Notes under the pieces: model-generated
The model's input: the letters and a program-made list of their open reading frames with translations, nothing else
Databases searched by the model: none
Told to the model about the DNA's origin: nothing
Source: Anisus vortex
Lineage: Eukaryota; Mollusca; Gastropoda; Planorbidae
DNA: 64,000 bases
Reading direction: 5' to 3'
NCBI GenBank assembly: GCA_949126835.1
Contig: OX421505.1
Span: forward strand, 3,157,587-3,221,586
Program-made: the position numbers and the translations under genes
Shown: piece after piece, positions 43,363 to 55,055 of the stretch
Position numbering within the stretch: the first letter of the stretch is position 1
Layout of the letters: the number at the start of each line of letters is the position of its first letter

Positions 43363-44140
43363 GAAGTGTTCTGAATTTCTCCTGTCAATTCTAAAATATA
43401 ATAATTTGCCCTTTGAAAAACTAATTTAAGCAAACAAACAACAACAGCTTAATGGCATCAAATTTTTCAACCCTAAAAAAGCTGTGTCCTAGATTGAGTT
43501 TCTCTCTAAATGAAATCAAGATAATTGTATGTTTACACCCCAGACCCGAGAACAAAAACCTAAACTTCACCGGGATTTGAACCCAGTACAGTCGCTACGC
43601 TAGCCGAACGCAACAATTCGGTCATAATTTTTTTTTTACATAGATTATCCCTAATTTCTTTCATCACTAGTTCTAATCGGCAACCAGCCCTACACACGCT
43701 GAATACAAATATAACTAAAAGAAAACGTAGGACTTACGTTGCCAATAAGCACGGCTAAACGGAATAAGCGTAGCGAGGTCATTAATTAATCATCCATTGA
43801 CTCACATTATTATAACTGTAACGTTGTTTATCAGAAGGAAGGGGGGGCGGGGGATAGACCCGGGGTAAGGGGGGGGGGTGAAAGAGAGGAAGACCAAGGA
43901 AACGATGGGAGGACAACATCTGGGAAAAAAGCTGTGCGATGCAATGAATGCAAAGGGCGGAGAGACGGGAGAAATGAAATGGGGGCTGTTGTACATGTCA
44001 TCTGGCTCGGGCGCCCCCAGCGGTCCAACAGACAACGGGGGATTCGCTGTAGTAGTAGTTTCCTAGTTGCGTCACTGGATGGCGGTCAGTGATGTGTGAA
44101 ACTGACGTCTCTTGTGATAATGAATCTGTGAGGATTTATT
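43363..44140. other. Spacer; G-rich patch and a SINE-head scrap
   Basis: 'CACCGGGATTTGAACCCAGT' at about 43569 is a B-box-like SINE scrap. G-runs lie at 43843..43880. Small ORFs at 43802..44066 follow base bias only. Confidence 0.35.
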
Positions 44141-44640
44141 TCAGTAAAGAGAATAGAGAGGCGGACGAAATTCGTCTAGCGCGACAGTTCGTTTCCCGGA
44201 CAATTTGTCTACCGCGACAGTTCGTCTACCGCGACAGTTCGTCATCGGACAATTCATCTAGCGCGACAGTTTGTGTCTACAGGACAATTCGTCTACCGCG
44301 ACAGTTCGTCTACCGGATGAATCGCGACAGTTTGTTTACTCAACAGTTCGTCATCGGACAATTCATCTAGCGCGACAGTTCGTCTACCGGATGAATCGCG
44401 ACAGTTTGTTTACTCAACAGTTCGTCATCGGACAATTCATCTAGCGCGACAGTTCGTCTACCGGATGAATCGCGACAGTTTGTTTACTCAACAGTTCGTC
44501 ATCGGACAATTCATCTAGCGCGACAGTTTGTGTCTACAGGACAATTCGTCTACCGCGACAGTTCGTTTACCGCGACAGTTCGTTTACCGCAACAGTTCAT
44601 CTATCCGGAAAATCCGTCTACCGCGACAGTTTGTCTACCG
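44141..44640. repeat. Degenerate minisatellite with higher-order copies
   Basis: Basic unit about 17-18 bp (CGACAGTTCGTCTACCG / GGACAATTCATCTAGCG). A ~74-bp block starting 'CGACAGTTTGTTTACTCAAC' repeats three times between 44327 and 44518. Confidence 0.9.
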
Positions 44641-46184
44641 GACGAATCGAGATGTTCTTGCAGACGCAATGTCGGTAGACCTACTTTTTGTAGACGAAGC
44701 GTCGTAGTCGAAAATCCCGTAGACGAGTTGCCCGTAGAACCCCATCTTCCATGCGCCCAACCTTTGTTGTTTTTTTGTTATGACGTTCTTAATGTTTCCT
44801 TTTTTTATACAATAAAAAATGATATTTAATTTGTTCTTTAAATAATATACTTTGGTTACTTTGTGCTTTCGTACAGACTCTAATTATTTTTACTATTTTA
44901 ATAATGACATAATATAGATCTACATTCTTGTCAATTTCTATGGGATGTTGACTGTGTCAAAGCAATTGAAGAATGGAAAGTATAAAATCCGGGCCTAAGT
45001 GTGTTCTTTTTATATCTTTTCTTTTTTCAATTTGAACACTAGGCACAGTCGTTTCGGTATCTTAAAATCTCTTTGATGGCCAACAGCTTATTTCTGTAAT
45101 TCTCTTTTCAATATTTTACTCTTTGCGTTTTCCCTTTAAAACTCATTCATGCCAATGCGATGAAAGACTTCTGGTTGTAAAACGAGCTGACGTAATGGTC
45201 TGTGTCGTGCTTATGTTTTAACTGTTGAATGTTTTCTACTGCTTAACACTGTACGCCACTTATTGTCTACCGCCTCCCTATTTGAAGAATCCAAGTGCCT
45301 GTCTCATCGGTTAGTTTCAGTGATGACCTCATATGAGCGGTGACTTTGAATCATCGATTCTTAAAATTATGGTTGTTAAGTTATTTATGTATTCTTTGTT
45401 CTAGCGGCATGTTTAGAAACATAGCTACGTTTTTTTTTTAAATCCATACCCTACTACGCGCCAGCCACTGCTAATTAGATTTGTATGTGAAGAATGATAA
45501 GTTGTAAAATATCTGTCACTACTAGTGGCGAAGACACTATTTTTGTATAAGTAGGGAAGGGCTGAAGTCTTACCCTGAAAAATTGCTAATATCTAATAAT
45601 ATTTCATTATCCTCTCTGAAAACTGGGAACTCAAAACAATGGCGCATCATGTTCATAAACGTTTGTTTGTACAATCTATAGCAGCATAAGATAGCTTGTC
45701 ATTAATAGTATAATTGCAAACACCATCATTAAATATAAATATATTCTAAAGCTTGGAAAAGAGATTGGCGCCACAAAGTCTACCAAGCCCACTGAAAGGA
45801 CTTATGGACACTGCATGTCAATTAGCCCTCCCCCCCCCCCCCCCAAACGACCATTACTGTTAAGGGATTAAAAAAGAATAATTTTAAAGCTAAAATAATA
45901 TGAATACATACTCAACATAAAATACGATATCTCTGTATAGCAGTCTATTATAGCTATTAATGTTCGATTTTATTAAATGTAGACTACACACTTTGACAAA
46001 GAACTTTTTGGTTTTGAAGCAGAGGGTGAAAGAAGTTGTAGAGTGGCATGTGCCACTTTGCCCACCCTATTGGATATGCCACTGCTGCACTTATAAGTTA
46101 CCACATTGACCTAGTGAGGATTTGTCCGAATGTTTTTCTCAAATCATCTGACATTGTACTGTACACCATCCCTCCCCCTTTGTA
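44641..46184. other. Intergenic stretch
   Basis: The first 100 bp continue the minisatellite in rearranged form (TGTCGGTAGACCTACTTTTT). A C-run lies at 45827..45844. No gene. Confidence 0.4.
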
Positions 46185-46262
46185 TGCCGTGGCCACGGAA
46201 ACTGGTGAACGATGCTTCACCGGATCTATAGATCGATTCGGGCCGATGGGGTACTTAACTTT
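46185..46262 (+). mobile_element. SINE 3'-end fragment
   Basis: 'GCCGTGGCCACGGAAACTGG' and 'GCTTCACCGGATCTATAGAT' match the main SINE tail. Confidence 0.6.
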
Positions 46263-47520
46263 CACTTTTTTTGCTATTTAATCTGTTATTACTTAATGTG
46301 ACCGTTATTTTTGTTGATGGTTATTGTCACGTGCGAAATCAGCTACTGACGTTAGATGATATTTTTAGTAATGTATTATTATATATTTATATTCTTTTGA
46401 TTCATATCCATCTTGGATCTCACAAGGTTGTATAAGAACTTGTATTGATGTTATTCAATTAGATTTGATGTTTATTTTACTCGTTTGCTATGAATCTTTT
46501 GTATGAAATGATTTAGATAAACTGTACCTTAATATATAGGAAATCCACAATCCTGTTTGAAATTGAACACAATTTTATTCCAACAAGTTGAGATGATAAA
46601 ATATAACAATACCACAGAATACATGTACCAGTATTATATAATGAAAATTAATTAGTTGAGATTCTTCAATAACGAACTAAGCTGTAATCCTATCTTTAAG
46701 AAAGTGGTCAAAAACAGTCCTCACACATTAGCGCCCAAGCTAGAACTAAACTAACGGTATTCAACCCTCGTGCATATGACGTATTTTATTGCTATGACGT
46801 AGTGTCTAGACATATACATGTTTTATTCCTAACACGGAAACATTTCGGGTTTAAGATTATTTCATTTTAACTTTAGTTAATAATAACAGAACCAATCTAA
46901 TTATGGAAATAAACTACTCGTAACATTATATATACGAGTCATTAAGTTGCACAAATCTCAGGGAGATCACATTCTAAACTGTAGACGATGAACAAACTGC
47001 CAGCTTGTAATAAACAATAGAATATTTAATCAATATAGAATATTTAATCAATAAGAGCAATCTATCAACTCCTGTACAATATGAACTCAAAATATACAAC
47101 AGTTTCAATAGCCTAGTTTACACACGTCTTGTTGCTACCAAAGCCTAAGGTCGTCTAACGTTCCTACAGAATCTATTATACGTCGAATCTCACTCACATG
47201 TCATCATTTCTATCGTCCTACGTGACTCATTTATTTAATGTATGTACACCGGTTTAGAGATTATACAAAATGCGTCTTACTAAAATAACTAGATATATTT
47301 TAAATCCTAACACTTAGTTATGCTGCATATTACTAGTCATAATACATCAGCAAGAGAATCGTATGCGATGGTCATAAGAGAAGCAATTTTTGTTAGTAAA
47401 AGGCACAAGTACCATAGTGGTCTAGGAAATAATAGAATTGCCTAACGATGTTAAGGTTTGAACCAAGGGAGGGCACATCGTGGCTCTGTCCGTGTGCCAG
47501 GCACGCCCGCTAGGGCGTGC
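46263..47520. other. AT-rich intergenic stretch
   Basis: Short direct repeat 'AGAATATTTAATCAATA' at 47020..47055. No gene recognised. Confidence 0.4.
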
Positions 47521-47528
47521 CGTGTAAC

Positions 47529-48396
47529 TAGGGATGTTAAACGAAAACCGGAATACCGGATTCCGGTTTTGAATCTGAAAACCGGTTTTGATTTTTAAAA
47601 CCAGATTTCGGTTTGTTTTCAAGTAGCACACCCTTTATTTTATATTTTTATTGGTTCTGGTGGAAATATTTAAAAAAAATAATGTTGGATTCACGCAAAA
47701 CAATTCTTGAAATGCCTTGCTAATACTATTTAGTCTTTGATATTGTGTTTCTTTTTTTTTCTCCAAATACCAACTATGGCTTGCGATAAAAACAACATCA
47801 AACCAAATGTCGGCTCATCGTTTAGATGTGCGCTACTGTTTGATGTGCCTCAAATGCGGCAGGGATTGCCCCTCCCGGGTTGGCCTACACAGCCATTCTC
47901 GGGCGGTGCAGTTGGATACCTCAGCCATGAAGCTACACCATCGTCAATCGAGACGGACGGATGCCGACGACGATTCTTTGATGTACGCAATGGAGAGAGC
48001 AAACTAGTTTTGTCCTATGACCCTGAACAATTCGGCTAGACACCGCACCGCGTCTGTGCTTTATTATTAACGGCAGCATTAAAATACACATTATTTTGAC
48101 TTTTGATTGGCGCTACGTGATCCTATTCAATACATTATTTTACAAGGCACACATTATCACAATTGAAAGCTATTATCGGGGGGTAGGGGGGAACAAAATC
48201 GATCAATATTAGCAGTTGCTTTATCCTTAACTTGGCAACCAAATGATGTTTACAAAATAATTACCATACATGTGAAAGTTTGGTAATAAAACTTTGTATT
48301 TGGTGTGGGGGGGGGGGGTGAATCGAAATCCGGTTTTAAACCGGTTTTATAGAACCGAAAACCGGTTTTGAAAACAAACCGGTTTTAACATCCCTA
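47529..48396. mobile_element. hAT-type element with captured LINE fragment (868 bp)
   Basis: Inverted ends TAGGGATGTTAAA / TTTTAACATCCCTA, flanked by a perfect CGTGTAAC duplication (47521..47528 and 48397..48404). Near both ends AAAACCGGTTTT-type palindromes recur, as hAT subterminal transposase sites do. The middle carries a LINE C-terminal zinc-finger piece. Confidence 0.8.
47806..48007 (+). pseudogene. LINE C-terminal zinc-finger fragment inside the hAT element
   Basis: CLKCGRDCPSRVGLHSHSRA matches the 'CxxCGRxCxSRIGLxSHxR' finger that ends many LINE reverse-transcriptase proteins. Confidence 0.6.
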
Positions 48397-48772
48397 CGTG
48401 TAACTTAGGGTACGGGTTTCCGCAGTCACAGGCTTTATCTTTCTCCCACAGCGGAATTCCCACCTAGGCTCACTCTCGTGGTGACTCGCCCGTATACCTG
48501 AAATGTCCGATGTCGACCGGTAGCGCAAATGTCATATTATAGGTATGGACGTCCAGGCACCAGGGCGGAGTTGAAGTGGGAACGCTGCGCATATTGCTTC
48601 CTCCCCAGAGAGGCTTCGAGACTCTCGTGTGCTATGAGATCCGAGATCTCTTGGAGGCGCAGCAGGGGCTGCCCCCCCCCCCCGCCGCATGCCCACCGGT
48701 GTGCTCTTGATGCAAGCGTACTGATGGTTTACACACTTCTCCAGAAATGAAGCCCATGGGTACAGAAGTGTG
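48397..48772. other. Spacer with relatively high G+C
   Basis: No recognised gene. A C-run lies at 48672..48684. Confidence 0.35.
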
Positions 48773-48780
48773 GTCTAGGA

Positions 48781-48993
48781 CAGAGGTCGGCAACTAACGA
48801 CACGCGTGCCACCCTTGCCACGCAGGGCGATTTTCAAAGGCACGCGGAAGACCAGACAAAAAAAGGCAATTCAAGTATGCTCTACAAGAAATTTAGTGCT
48901 AGAGCCGGATACAATTTAGATTGTTGACACGTTAAATGACTTACTTAGAATTCCTACTTTGGTACACTATTACTAAAAGGTTGTTAACCCCGG
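48781..48993 (+). mobile_element. hAT MITE, 213 bp
   Basis: Perfect 8-bp duplication GTCTAGGA (48773..48780 and 48994..49001). Begins CAGAGGTCGGCAAC. Confidence 0.85.
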
Positions 48994-49507
48994 GTCTAGG
49001 AGATATAATAGTATACTTCCCCCCTTCCCCATGACAAGCTGTGGATTTAAAATTCTACTCGTTACAGAAACATAACCTAAACTCACCGTAGAAACTACTA
49101 GAAATACAGTCAATAATAAATGTAGGCAAGAGAAATTAGGCAAACTAAAATATAGAGAAACAATTCAGAGAAGTCAGCATTTAAATATCAGTAACTTATT
49201 AAAGTTGTCACATATTCAGTTAGGTGCAGAAATAATCGTAGAATACACCTGGGGAATAGGGGCAGGATCAAAGTTCTTGTGTGTTAAATCAAACATAATT
49301 TATTTTGTTTTAACTTAAAACTAATTATATTTTCACTTATAGCCTGAAACTGTTCAATTATTTTTTTGTGTGAAAAAACTGACATCAGATATAAGTGTAG
49401 TGATTATTTCTGAGTAATAGTTTGTAGCTTAAATGTCTTCTTTGCCCAATTAATTTGGAGAAAGTGATCTTTTGATAGTGTTTCGCGCCTTTTTCATATC
49501 GCTATGT

Positions 49508-49722
49508 TGGCACGGTGGGCGAGAGGCAGCGCGTTCCTGGGTCTGTAGGATGTCCCTGAGTCTACCTAGCTCTGACGGGTACCTGACCTTAGTTGGGGTA
49601 AAGTAAAGGCGGCTGTGCATAGTGCTGGCCACACAATCACCTAACATGCCGTGACCACAGAAACTGGTGAACGCTGCTTCACCGGCCCTATGGATCAATT
49701 AAGTACGACGGGATACTTACTG
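49508..49722 (+). mobile_element. tRNA-derived SINE with head deletion
   Basis: 'GGCGAGAGGCAGCGCGTTC' runs straight into 'CTGGGTCTGTAGGATGTCCC', skipping the B box; the tail is full. Confidence 0.75.
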
Positions 49723-50299
49723 TTTTTTTTAGGTTGGCAAACATCATTTTTTTTGCAATGAACAGCGTTTCATAAAATAAAGCACGAAACAACGCATTCA
49801 CTTAGTAGAATAACTGTCACCAATACTTCTCTTTTAGAACCGTTTATAATTAACTACTTATGCGGACAGCAATTAGCCAACACGTTAAAAAATATTCAGC
49901 TTGATTCTCTTTTGTTTTAGAAAATGAAACGACAACAAGACACAAAGATCTACGTGTGTAGAACAGATTGGGGTTAAAGGTTACAGGGGTAAGTTGTCAC
50001 AACGTAAATAGTAACAATAGTTTAATGAGGAAGTTAAATTACGAGACCATATTGAATAATGCTGGCCAAAAATTAACAATGATAGTGACTAATGGAACTT
50101 AATCGCCTTGTTCCTTGAAACATTAAGAGTTACACATATGACCTTGACATTTTGAGCGTGAATACTCATTATTTTCAAACTTGATGAATAAACACATACA
50201 TATTTATAATGAATTATGTTTGTACTGTCTTACGATTGTCATAGATATTGAATTAATTGCTCAATGGCGATGCTGGTTTATCTCTATCATGATCGTAAG
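49723..50299. other. AT-rich spacer
   Basis: Nothing recognised. Confidence 0.4.
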
Positions 50300-50430
50300 G
50301 TTAAAACATCTGACTGTCAACGGGACACTATGGGCTCTAGCACCTCCACCGTCTCCTGTAAACCTACAGAAGTTTTGGGGCTTAGGACGTAATACTCTTC
50401 GGTATATCAGGAAATTATGTAACCTTTAAG
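50300..50430 (+). mobile_element. SINE, second family, decayed
   Basis: 'CATCTGACTGTCAACGGGAC', 'CCTACAGAAGTTTTGGGGCT', 'TAGGACGTAATACTCTTC'. Confidence 0.55.
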
Positions 50431-50439
50431 ACATAATTA

Positions 50440-50880
50440 ACTGGTTTAGGTTTAACTCTGGAAGTCACAAATCAAAATGTAACGCAGTTTCTAAACATAA
50501 ATCTATCCAATCCCTAGTGAACAAAATTAGAAATACTTTTAGAAAAAAGCTGCAAAGTTCATTAAAATACTAGTCTAGTGATATTCACAACTAACAAGAG
50601 TAACACCAATAGTTAAATCACTAAACCTAGAAACACTAGAGGACAGAAGGGCAAAGAGTAAAGTAGTAATAATACATAAGGCATTAAACTCTAATTTAAA
50701 AATACAACACAAAAACAATCTAAATTCTAACTAACAATCTGTAACGTTGATAATTGTTTCCCCGAGTGGCATCCGGGCATAAAATGAGTTGCCTGAACAA
50801 ACCAGTAACTAAGCATCATTTAAAACATTAATAAAGATGCAAGACTAGACTCGGACCACGAATGAGCGAAGGGCGCATTC
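50440..50880 (+). mobile_element. CR1-like LINE fragment
   Basis: Reaches further 5' than most copies (CACTAAACCTAGAAACACTA, GAGGACAGAAGGGCAAAGAG). End block 'GGCATCCGGGCATAAAATGA', tail cut at 'GGCGCATTC'. Confidence 0.75.
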
Positions 50881-51184
50881 ATTTTTGTTCGAAATTCTGT
50901 TGTTGTAGGTGAGTTTTTGGTGTTTTTTTTTGCACGTTTTTATCTCCTGTCAATTCGCGCGCTGTAGAGTAAAAACAAAAGTAGTAAAGTATCCCGTTGG
51001 ACCAAATTGACCCCGAGGGCCGGTGTAGCCAGCGTTCACCAGTTTCGTGCTTTACATTTGACATATTATTATGACGATCACGCTAGAAGCCTGCTTTTAA
51101 AACGCGTAGCAGTATCATAAACACAATTTTTTTTTTCTGGGAAAAAACATTATTAAAATCTAGTTACCTTGCTGCGAAGCTAAT

Positions 51185-51217
51185 ACACAGATAGAGAGAG
51201 AGACGGAGAAAGAAAGA

Positions 51218-51280
<63 letters not shown>

Positions 51281-51283
51281 TTG
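51185..51283. repeat. (GA)n microsatellite
   Basis: GAGA/GAAAGA run of about 90 bp. Confidence 0.93.
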
Positions 51284-51635
51284 TGTTCGTGTCACCAGTT
51301 GTATATTATGGAATATTCCCTGATCGTGACCCGATTCACTTTGGATTCTAGAAAAAATAGGAAGAGAGTGGGGGAAGAGGGGGTGCTGGGGGAGGGGGCG
51401 CTCATTAAAGCGTGCTAAGTTTGGCGCCATTAATACCAGGATGTACATTGACATAGCAGAAACGTGTACAGTATTATGGTGGTCGGTAGAGCTAGGATCT
51501 AATAGCTATTACTCTATTACAATATGCGGTGTTTTCCACGATTCAGGTAAGGCTATTTAAAAGTTATTATCATTCAACTATAGTCTCATTGAATGCTTTA
51601 ACAGTGTGTCTAAAAATATCAATGTATTTATCTTT

Positions 51636-51990
51636 CTTATCTCATCTTATCTTATATATTACAGACGCTCCTTCTTTAAAGAAGATTATTGCGTCCGACG
51701 CAATACATAATGCATTAAACTTTAATTTAGAAATACAATCCTATAACAACCTCAGATGCTCAGATAAATATAAGTGCAAAAACACTTTCCTTATCCGTTA
51801 TGCGAGAACAAATGCATATAAGGAATATTATTTTTCCGAGTGGCATTGGGACATGGAATGGGTTACCTGAACAAACCAGGAAAACTAGTAACTTAATTTC
51901 ATTTTAAAACATTAATTAAAATGCGAGACTTAACTGGGACCACGGATAAGCGTAGGACTTTATAGGAGCGTCTGTAATATATAAGATAAG
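51636..51990 (+). mobile_element. CR1-like LINE 3' end preceded by an inverted tail
   Basis: 51640..51696 is the family tail on the minus strand. It joins directly at GCGTCC|GACGCAATACA to a plus-strand body (NTFLIRYARTNAYKEYYF) with its own tail near 51950..51985. Confidence 0.7.
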
Positions 51991-52072
51991 ATAATATGAA
52001 ATAACCCAAGTGTGACTCGCGGCTTTTTTCTTGGTGGAGGATCACAATCGATGCCAGCACAATCTTAGCACG

Positions 52073-52129
52073 TGTCCACTTTGTCCACTTTGTCCACTTT
52101 GTCCACTTTGTCCACTTTGTCCACTTTGC
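52073..52129. repeat. 9-bp tandem repeat (GTCCACTTT), about six copies
   Basis: Perfect short array. Confidence 0.95.
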
Positions 52130-52439
52130 ATGTCATGAGTAGACAAAGCAATCGATTTATCTCATTGTGTTCGACTTCATTGTTCATTTATTCGTTTATA
52201 TAACGCACGAGTTTTCACTGAGAAAATGTTAAACTGCCGTGCAGTATGAAGTAGATAAATGGAGCCACCAGGTCAATTAGATTACAGTTTCATATATACA
52301 TATTGATAATAAACGGACTGACTGGTATGTCTATTGGTGTTGCTCTTGTTTGTAGTTATTGTGACACTAAGAGTGACAGTTATAATGTCTTAAGTCGATC
52401 TAGTAGTATAGGATATTAATGTTCCAGGTAAAAGAGACT

Positions 52440-52710
52440 TAGTGGCCGAGCGGTAGCGCGTTCGACTGGTGGAACAAAAAGTCCTGGGCTTGAATCCTGG
52501 TGAAGGCTAGGTTTTTTTTCCCAGGACTGCAGGGTCTCCTTGAGTTTACCCAGCTCTGATGGGTACCCTGACAATATAGTTGGGATAAAGTAAAGGAGGT
52601 TGGGCATTGTGCTGGCCACACATCCCCTAGTATGCCGTGGCCAAATAAACTGTTAAACACTGCTTCAACGACCCTATGTTCAATCTGGTCCGACTGATAC
52701 TTTACTTCTT
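52440..52710 (+). mobile_element. tRNA-derived SINE, near full length
   Basis: Head 'AGTGGCCGAGCGGTAGCGCG', B-box-like 'GGGCTTGAATCCTGG', body 'AGTTTACCCAGCTCTGATGG', tail 'CTATGTTCAATCTGGTCCGA'. The head is the best kept in the window. Confidence 0.85.
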
Positions 52711-52829
52711 TACTAGGTAAGAGATACGGCCTTAGGAGTTAAGATCTATAAATGAGTATTGATATACAGAAGATCTTTTTTGTTTGCGATCTTTGCTCTT
52801 TATCTAATTGCTTTGTCTTCCTTGAACAG

Positions 52830-53036
52830 AAAACTGCCGGGACGTATGAATATCAAATGCTAGATGTATTTACATTTGTTGACCAGACATTCAACATTTG
52901 TAATTCAAATCATACATTGGCATTGACTTGTCATGCAAGGAGTTCCATTACTCCGGAGCTTGGTGAATATATTTCCCTATTGAATCAAGAATACACATTC
53001 AGATTCAGTAAAGCGTTGTGGATTCCTTCAGTTTAA
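52830..53036 (+). CDS. Candidate terminal exon, product unknown
   Basis: After a good acceptor (TTGTCTTCCTTGAACAG) the frame reads KTAGTYEYQMLDVFTFVDQT, then ICNSNHTLALTCHARS, then ALWIPSV and stop. It is non-repetitive and protein-like, but I know no family and no partner exon was found. It could be chance. Confidence 0.25.
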   Translation, partial: KTAGTYEYQMLDVFTFVDQTFNICNSNHTLALTCHARSSITPELGEYISLLNQEYTFRFSKALWIPSV

Positions 53037-53108
53037 TTATAGGGATGGCAATTTTCTATCATTTTAAGAAAAAGGTAGTTGATTACTTTACTATTTGTTT
53101 TTTTTTAG

Positions 53109-53154
53109 GGATTGAGATGGCCAGTTTATTCAGTGTAATCAGAGATCGTGTAAC
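53109..53154 (+). CDS. Candidate small exon
   Basis: T-run plus AG acceptor, an open frame holding ATG GCC (MASLFSVIRDRVT), and a strong GTAAGT donor, 46 bp. No following exon was recognised before the right edge. Confidence 0.2.
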
Positions 53155-53457
53155 GTAAGTCAAATTGTAGCACTCTGGATAACACATCCGTAGTAAACAT
53201 AGTAACTTTAATCATGATTATATAAATACACAACTGTCTTAGCCAACATCAGTCCATATGCTACATCTGCTAATCAACTTCTCAAGACCAACCTCACTTC
53301 ACAGTTGTCATATGTGTGTACTGTCTTGACTCTACAATCTCCGTTCCCACGTAAACAATAACATGCGTCATAAACCATACTCAATTCTCACTTTCTGATC
53401 GCACCTATTACAACTTCACACCAACTCATGCATCCACTTACATTCAGTTTAAGCATA

Positions 53458-53560
53458 AGTATCCGTCGGACCAAAATGTTCAATAGGGCTGGTGAAGCAG
53501 CGTTTATGTGGCCACGGTATACAAGGTGATTGTGTGACCAGCACTCTGCACAGCCGCCAA
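53458..53560 (-). mobile_element. SINE 3'-end fragment, minus orientation
   Basis: 'CGTCGGACCAAAATGTTCAA', 'TTATGTGGCCACGGTATACA', 'GTGTGACCAGCACTCTGC'. Confidence 0.6.
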
Positions 53561-53804
53561 CTGTCCCCAGTTGTGACCACTCCTTTTGGTGTCTGCCTCC
53601 AGCTCCCTTATCCAGGTCATTCTGGGTCGACCTCTCTTACTCTTGCCCTGTGGATTCCAAGTAAGAGTTTACCTACTATCGAGTTAATAAGACTTTTCCG
53701 TAAAAGTAATTTTGTGTAATCCACCATCATGTGTTGTTTTACGTGTATGTTTTTTAATGTATCGTCACTTAGTTTTAAATCATTTCATTTAGTTTTGAAT
53801 TAAC

Positions 53805-54540
53805 GCATTACTGTGTATTACTGTGCATTACTGTGAATTACTGTGCATTACTGTACATTACTGTGTATTACTGTGCATTACTGTGCATTACTGTGTATTA
53901 CTGTGCATTACTGTACATTACTGTGCATTACTGTGTATTACTGTGTATTACTGTGTATTAATGTGTATTAATGTGTATTACTGTGCATTAATGTGTATAA
54001 CTTTGTATTACTGTGTATCACAGTGTATTACTGTGTATTACTGTGTATTACTGTGTATTACTGTGTATTACTGTGTATTACTGTGTATTACTGTGTATTA
54101 CTGTGCATTACTGTGTATTACTGTGCATTACTGTGCATTACTGTGCATTACTGTGTATTACTGTGTATTACTGTGTATTAATGTGAATTACTGTGTATTA
54201 CTGTGTATTAATGTGTATTACTGTGCATTAATGTGTATAACTGTGTATTACTGTGTATCACAGTGTATTACTGTGTATTACTGTGTATTACTGTGCATTA
54301 CTGTGTATAACTGTGTATTACTGTGTATCACAGTGTATTACTGTGTATTACTGTGTATTACTGTGTATCACAGTGTATTACTGTGCATTACTGTGTATTA
54401 CTGTGTATTACTGTGTATTACTGTGTATTACTGTGTATACTGTGCATTACTGTGTATAACTGTGTATCACCGTGTATCACAGTGTATTACTGTGTATTAC
54501 TGTGTATTACTGTGTATTACTGTGTATTACTATGTATTAT
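53805..54540. repeat. 10-bp minisatellite (ATTACTGTGT), ~736 bp
   Basis: More than 70 units with TGTGTATTAC / TGTGCATTAC variants. A longer block with 'TGTGTATCACAGTGTATTAC' recurs four times. It gives a 240-codon open frame of HYCVLLCITV type that is a by-product of the repeat. Confidence 0.95.
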
Positions 54541-54554
54541 CATGATATGTGGGA

Positions 54555-54640
54555 CATCCTCAATGTGTGCCCGTGGCCACGTCAACTTCTCAACGCTGCT
54601 TCACAGGCCATCCAATTAACACGTATATAGAGTGTTGCTT
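54555..54640 (+). mobile_element. SINE 3'-end fragment
   Basis: 'GCCCGTGGCCACGTCAACTT' and 'CGCTGCTTCACAGGCCATCC'. Confidence 0.45.
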
Positions 54641-54917
54641 AATTGTTTTCGCAAATGTACCAGGCAGCTCTAGAGTGGTAATACAACATTCTAATACAAC
54701 ATTGTGTATGTGCTGTGTGTGTTCCTGGTAGTTCAATCGGTGTGTTCCTCTTAACTGACGAGCCAAAATGTACGAGATTCTAAGCAATTGAAACCGAAAT
54801 TTAAAAAATCCATACTCCCTTTTTCAACCCCTACACAACTCTCCCCCTTTCAAAGCAAGGTGGAAATGTCGTGGCGTCTTTTGAATAGGGTTGACTTTGT
54901 TTCCTTAGAAGGGAAGG

Positions 54918-55055
54918 TAGTACTGAGTGCTATGTTCTATTTAGGTAGTACTGAGTGCTATGTTCTATTTAGGTAGTACTGAGTGCTATGTTCTATTTAG
55001 GTAGTACTGAGTGCTATGTTCTATTTAGGTAGTACTGAGTGCTATGTTCTATTTA
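54918..55055. repeat. 28-bp minisatellite, left part (five copies)
   Basis: Unit 'GTAGTACTGAGTGCTATGTT' plus 'CTATTTAG'. It continues at 56765 on the other side of a transposon. Confidence 0.95.

Noticed and set aside
44089..44829. ORFs of 93 and 99 codons
   Set aside because: Minisatellite-derived; the repeated FVYRDSS-like phrases follow the DNA unit.
52439..52660. ORFs at 52416..52660, 49450..49698 and 22017..22199
   Set aside because: They are the same SINE read in antisense (FTPTxVRYPSELGRLRD-like phrases).
53823..54545. 240-codon plus-strand ORF (and overlapping ORFs to 54619)
   Set aside because: Pure translation of the 10-bp tandem repeat; the unit happens to lack stops in several frames.
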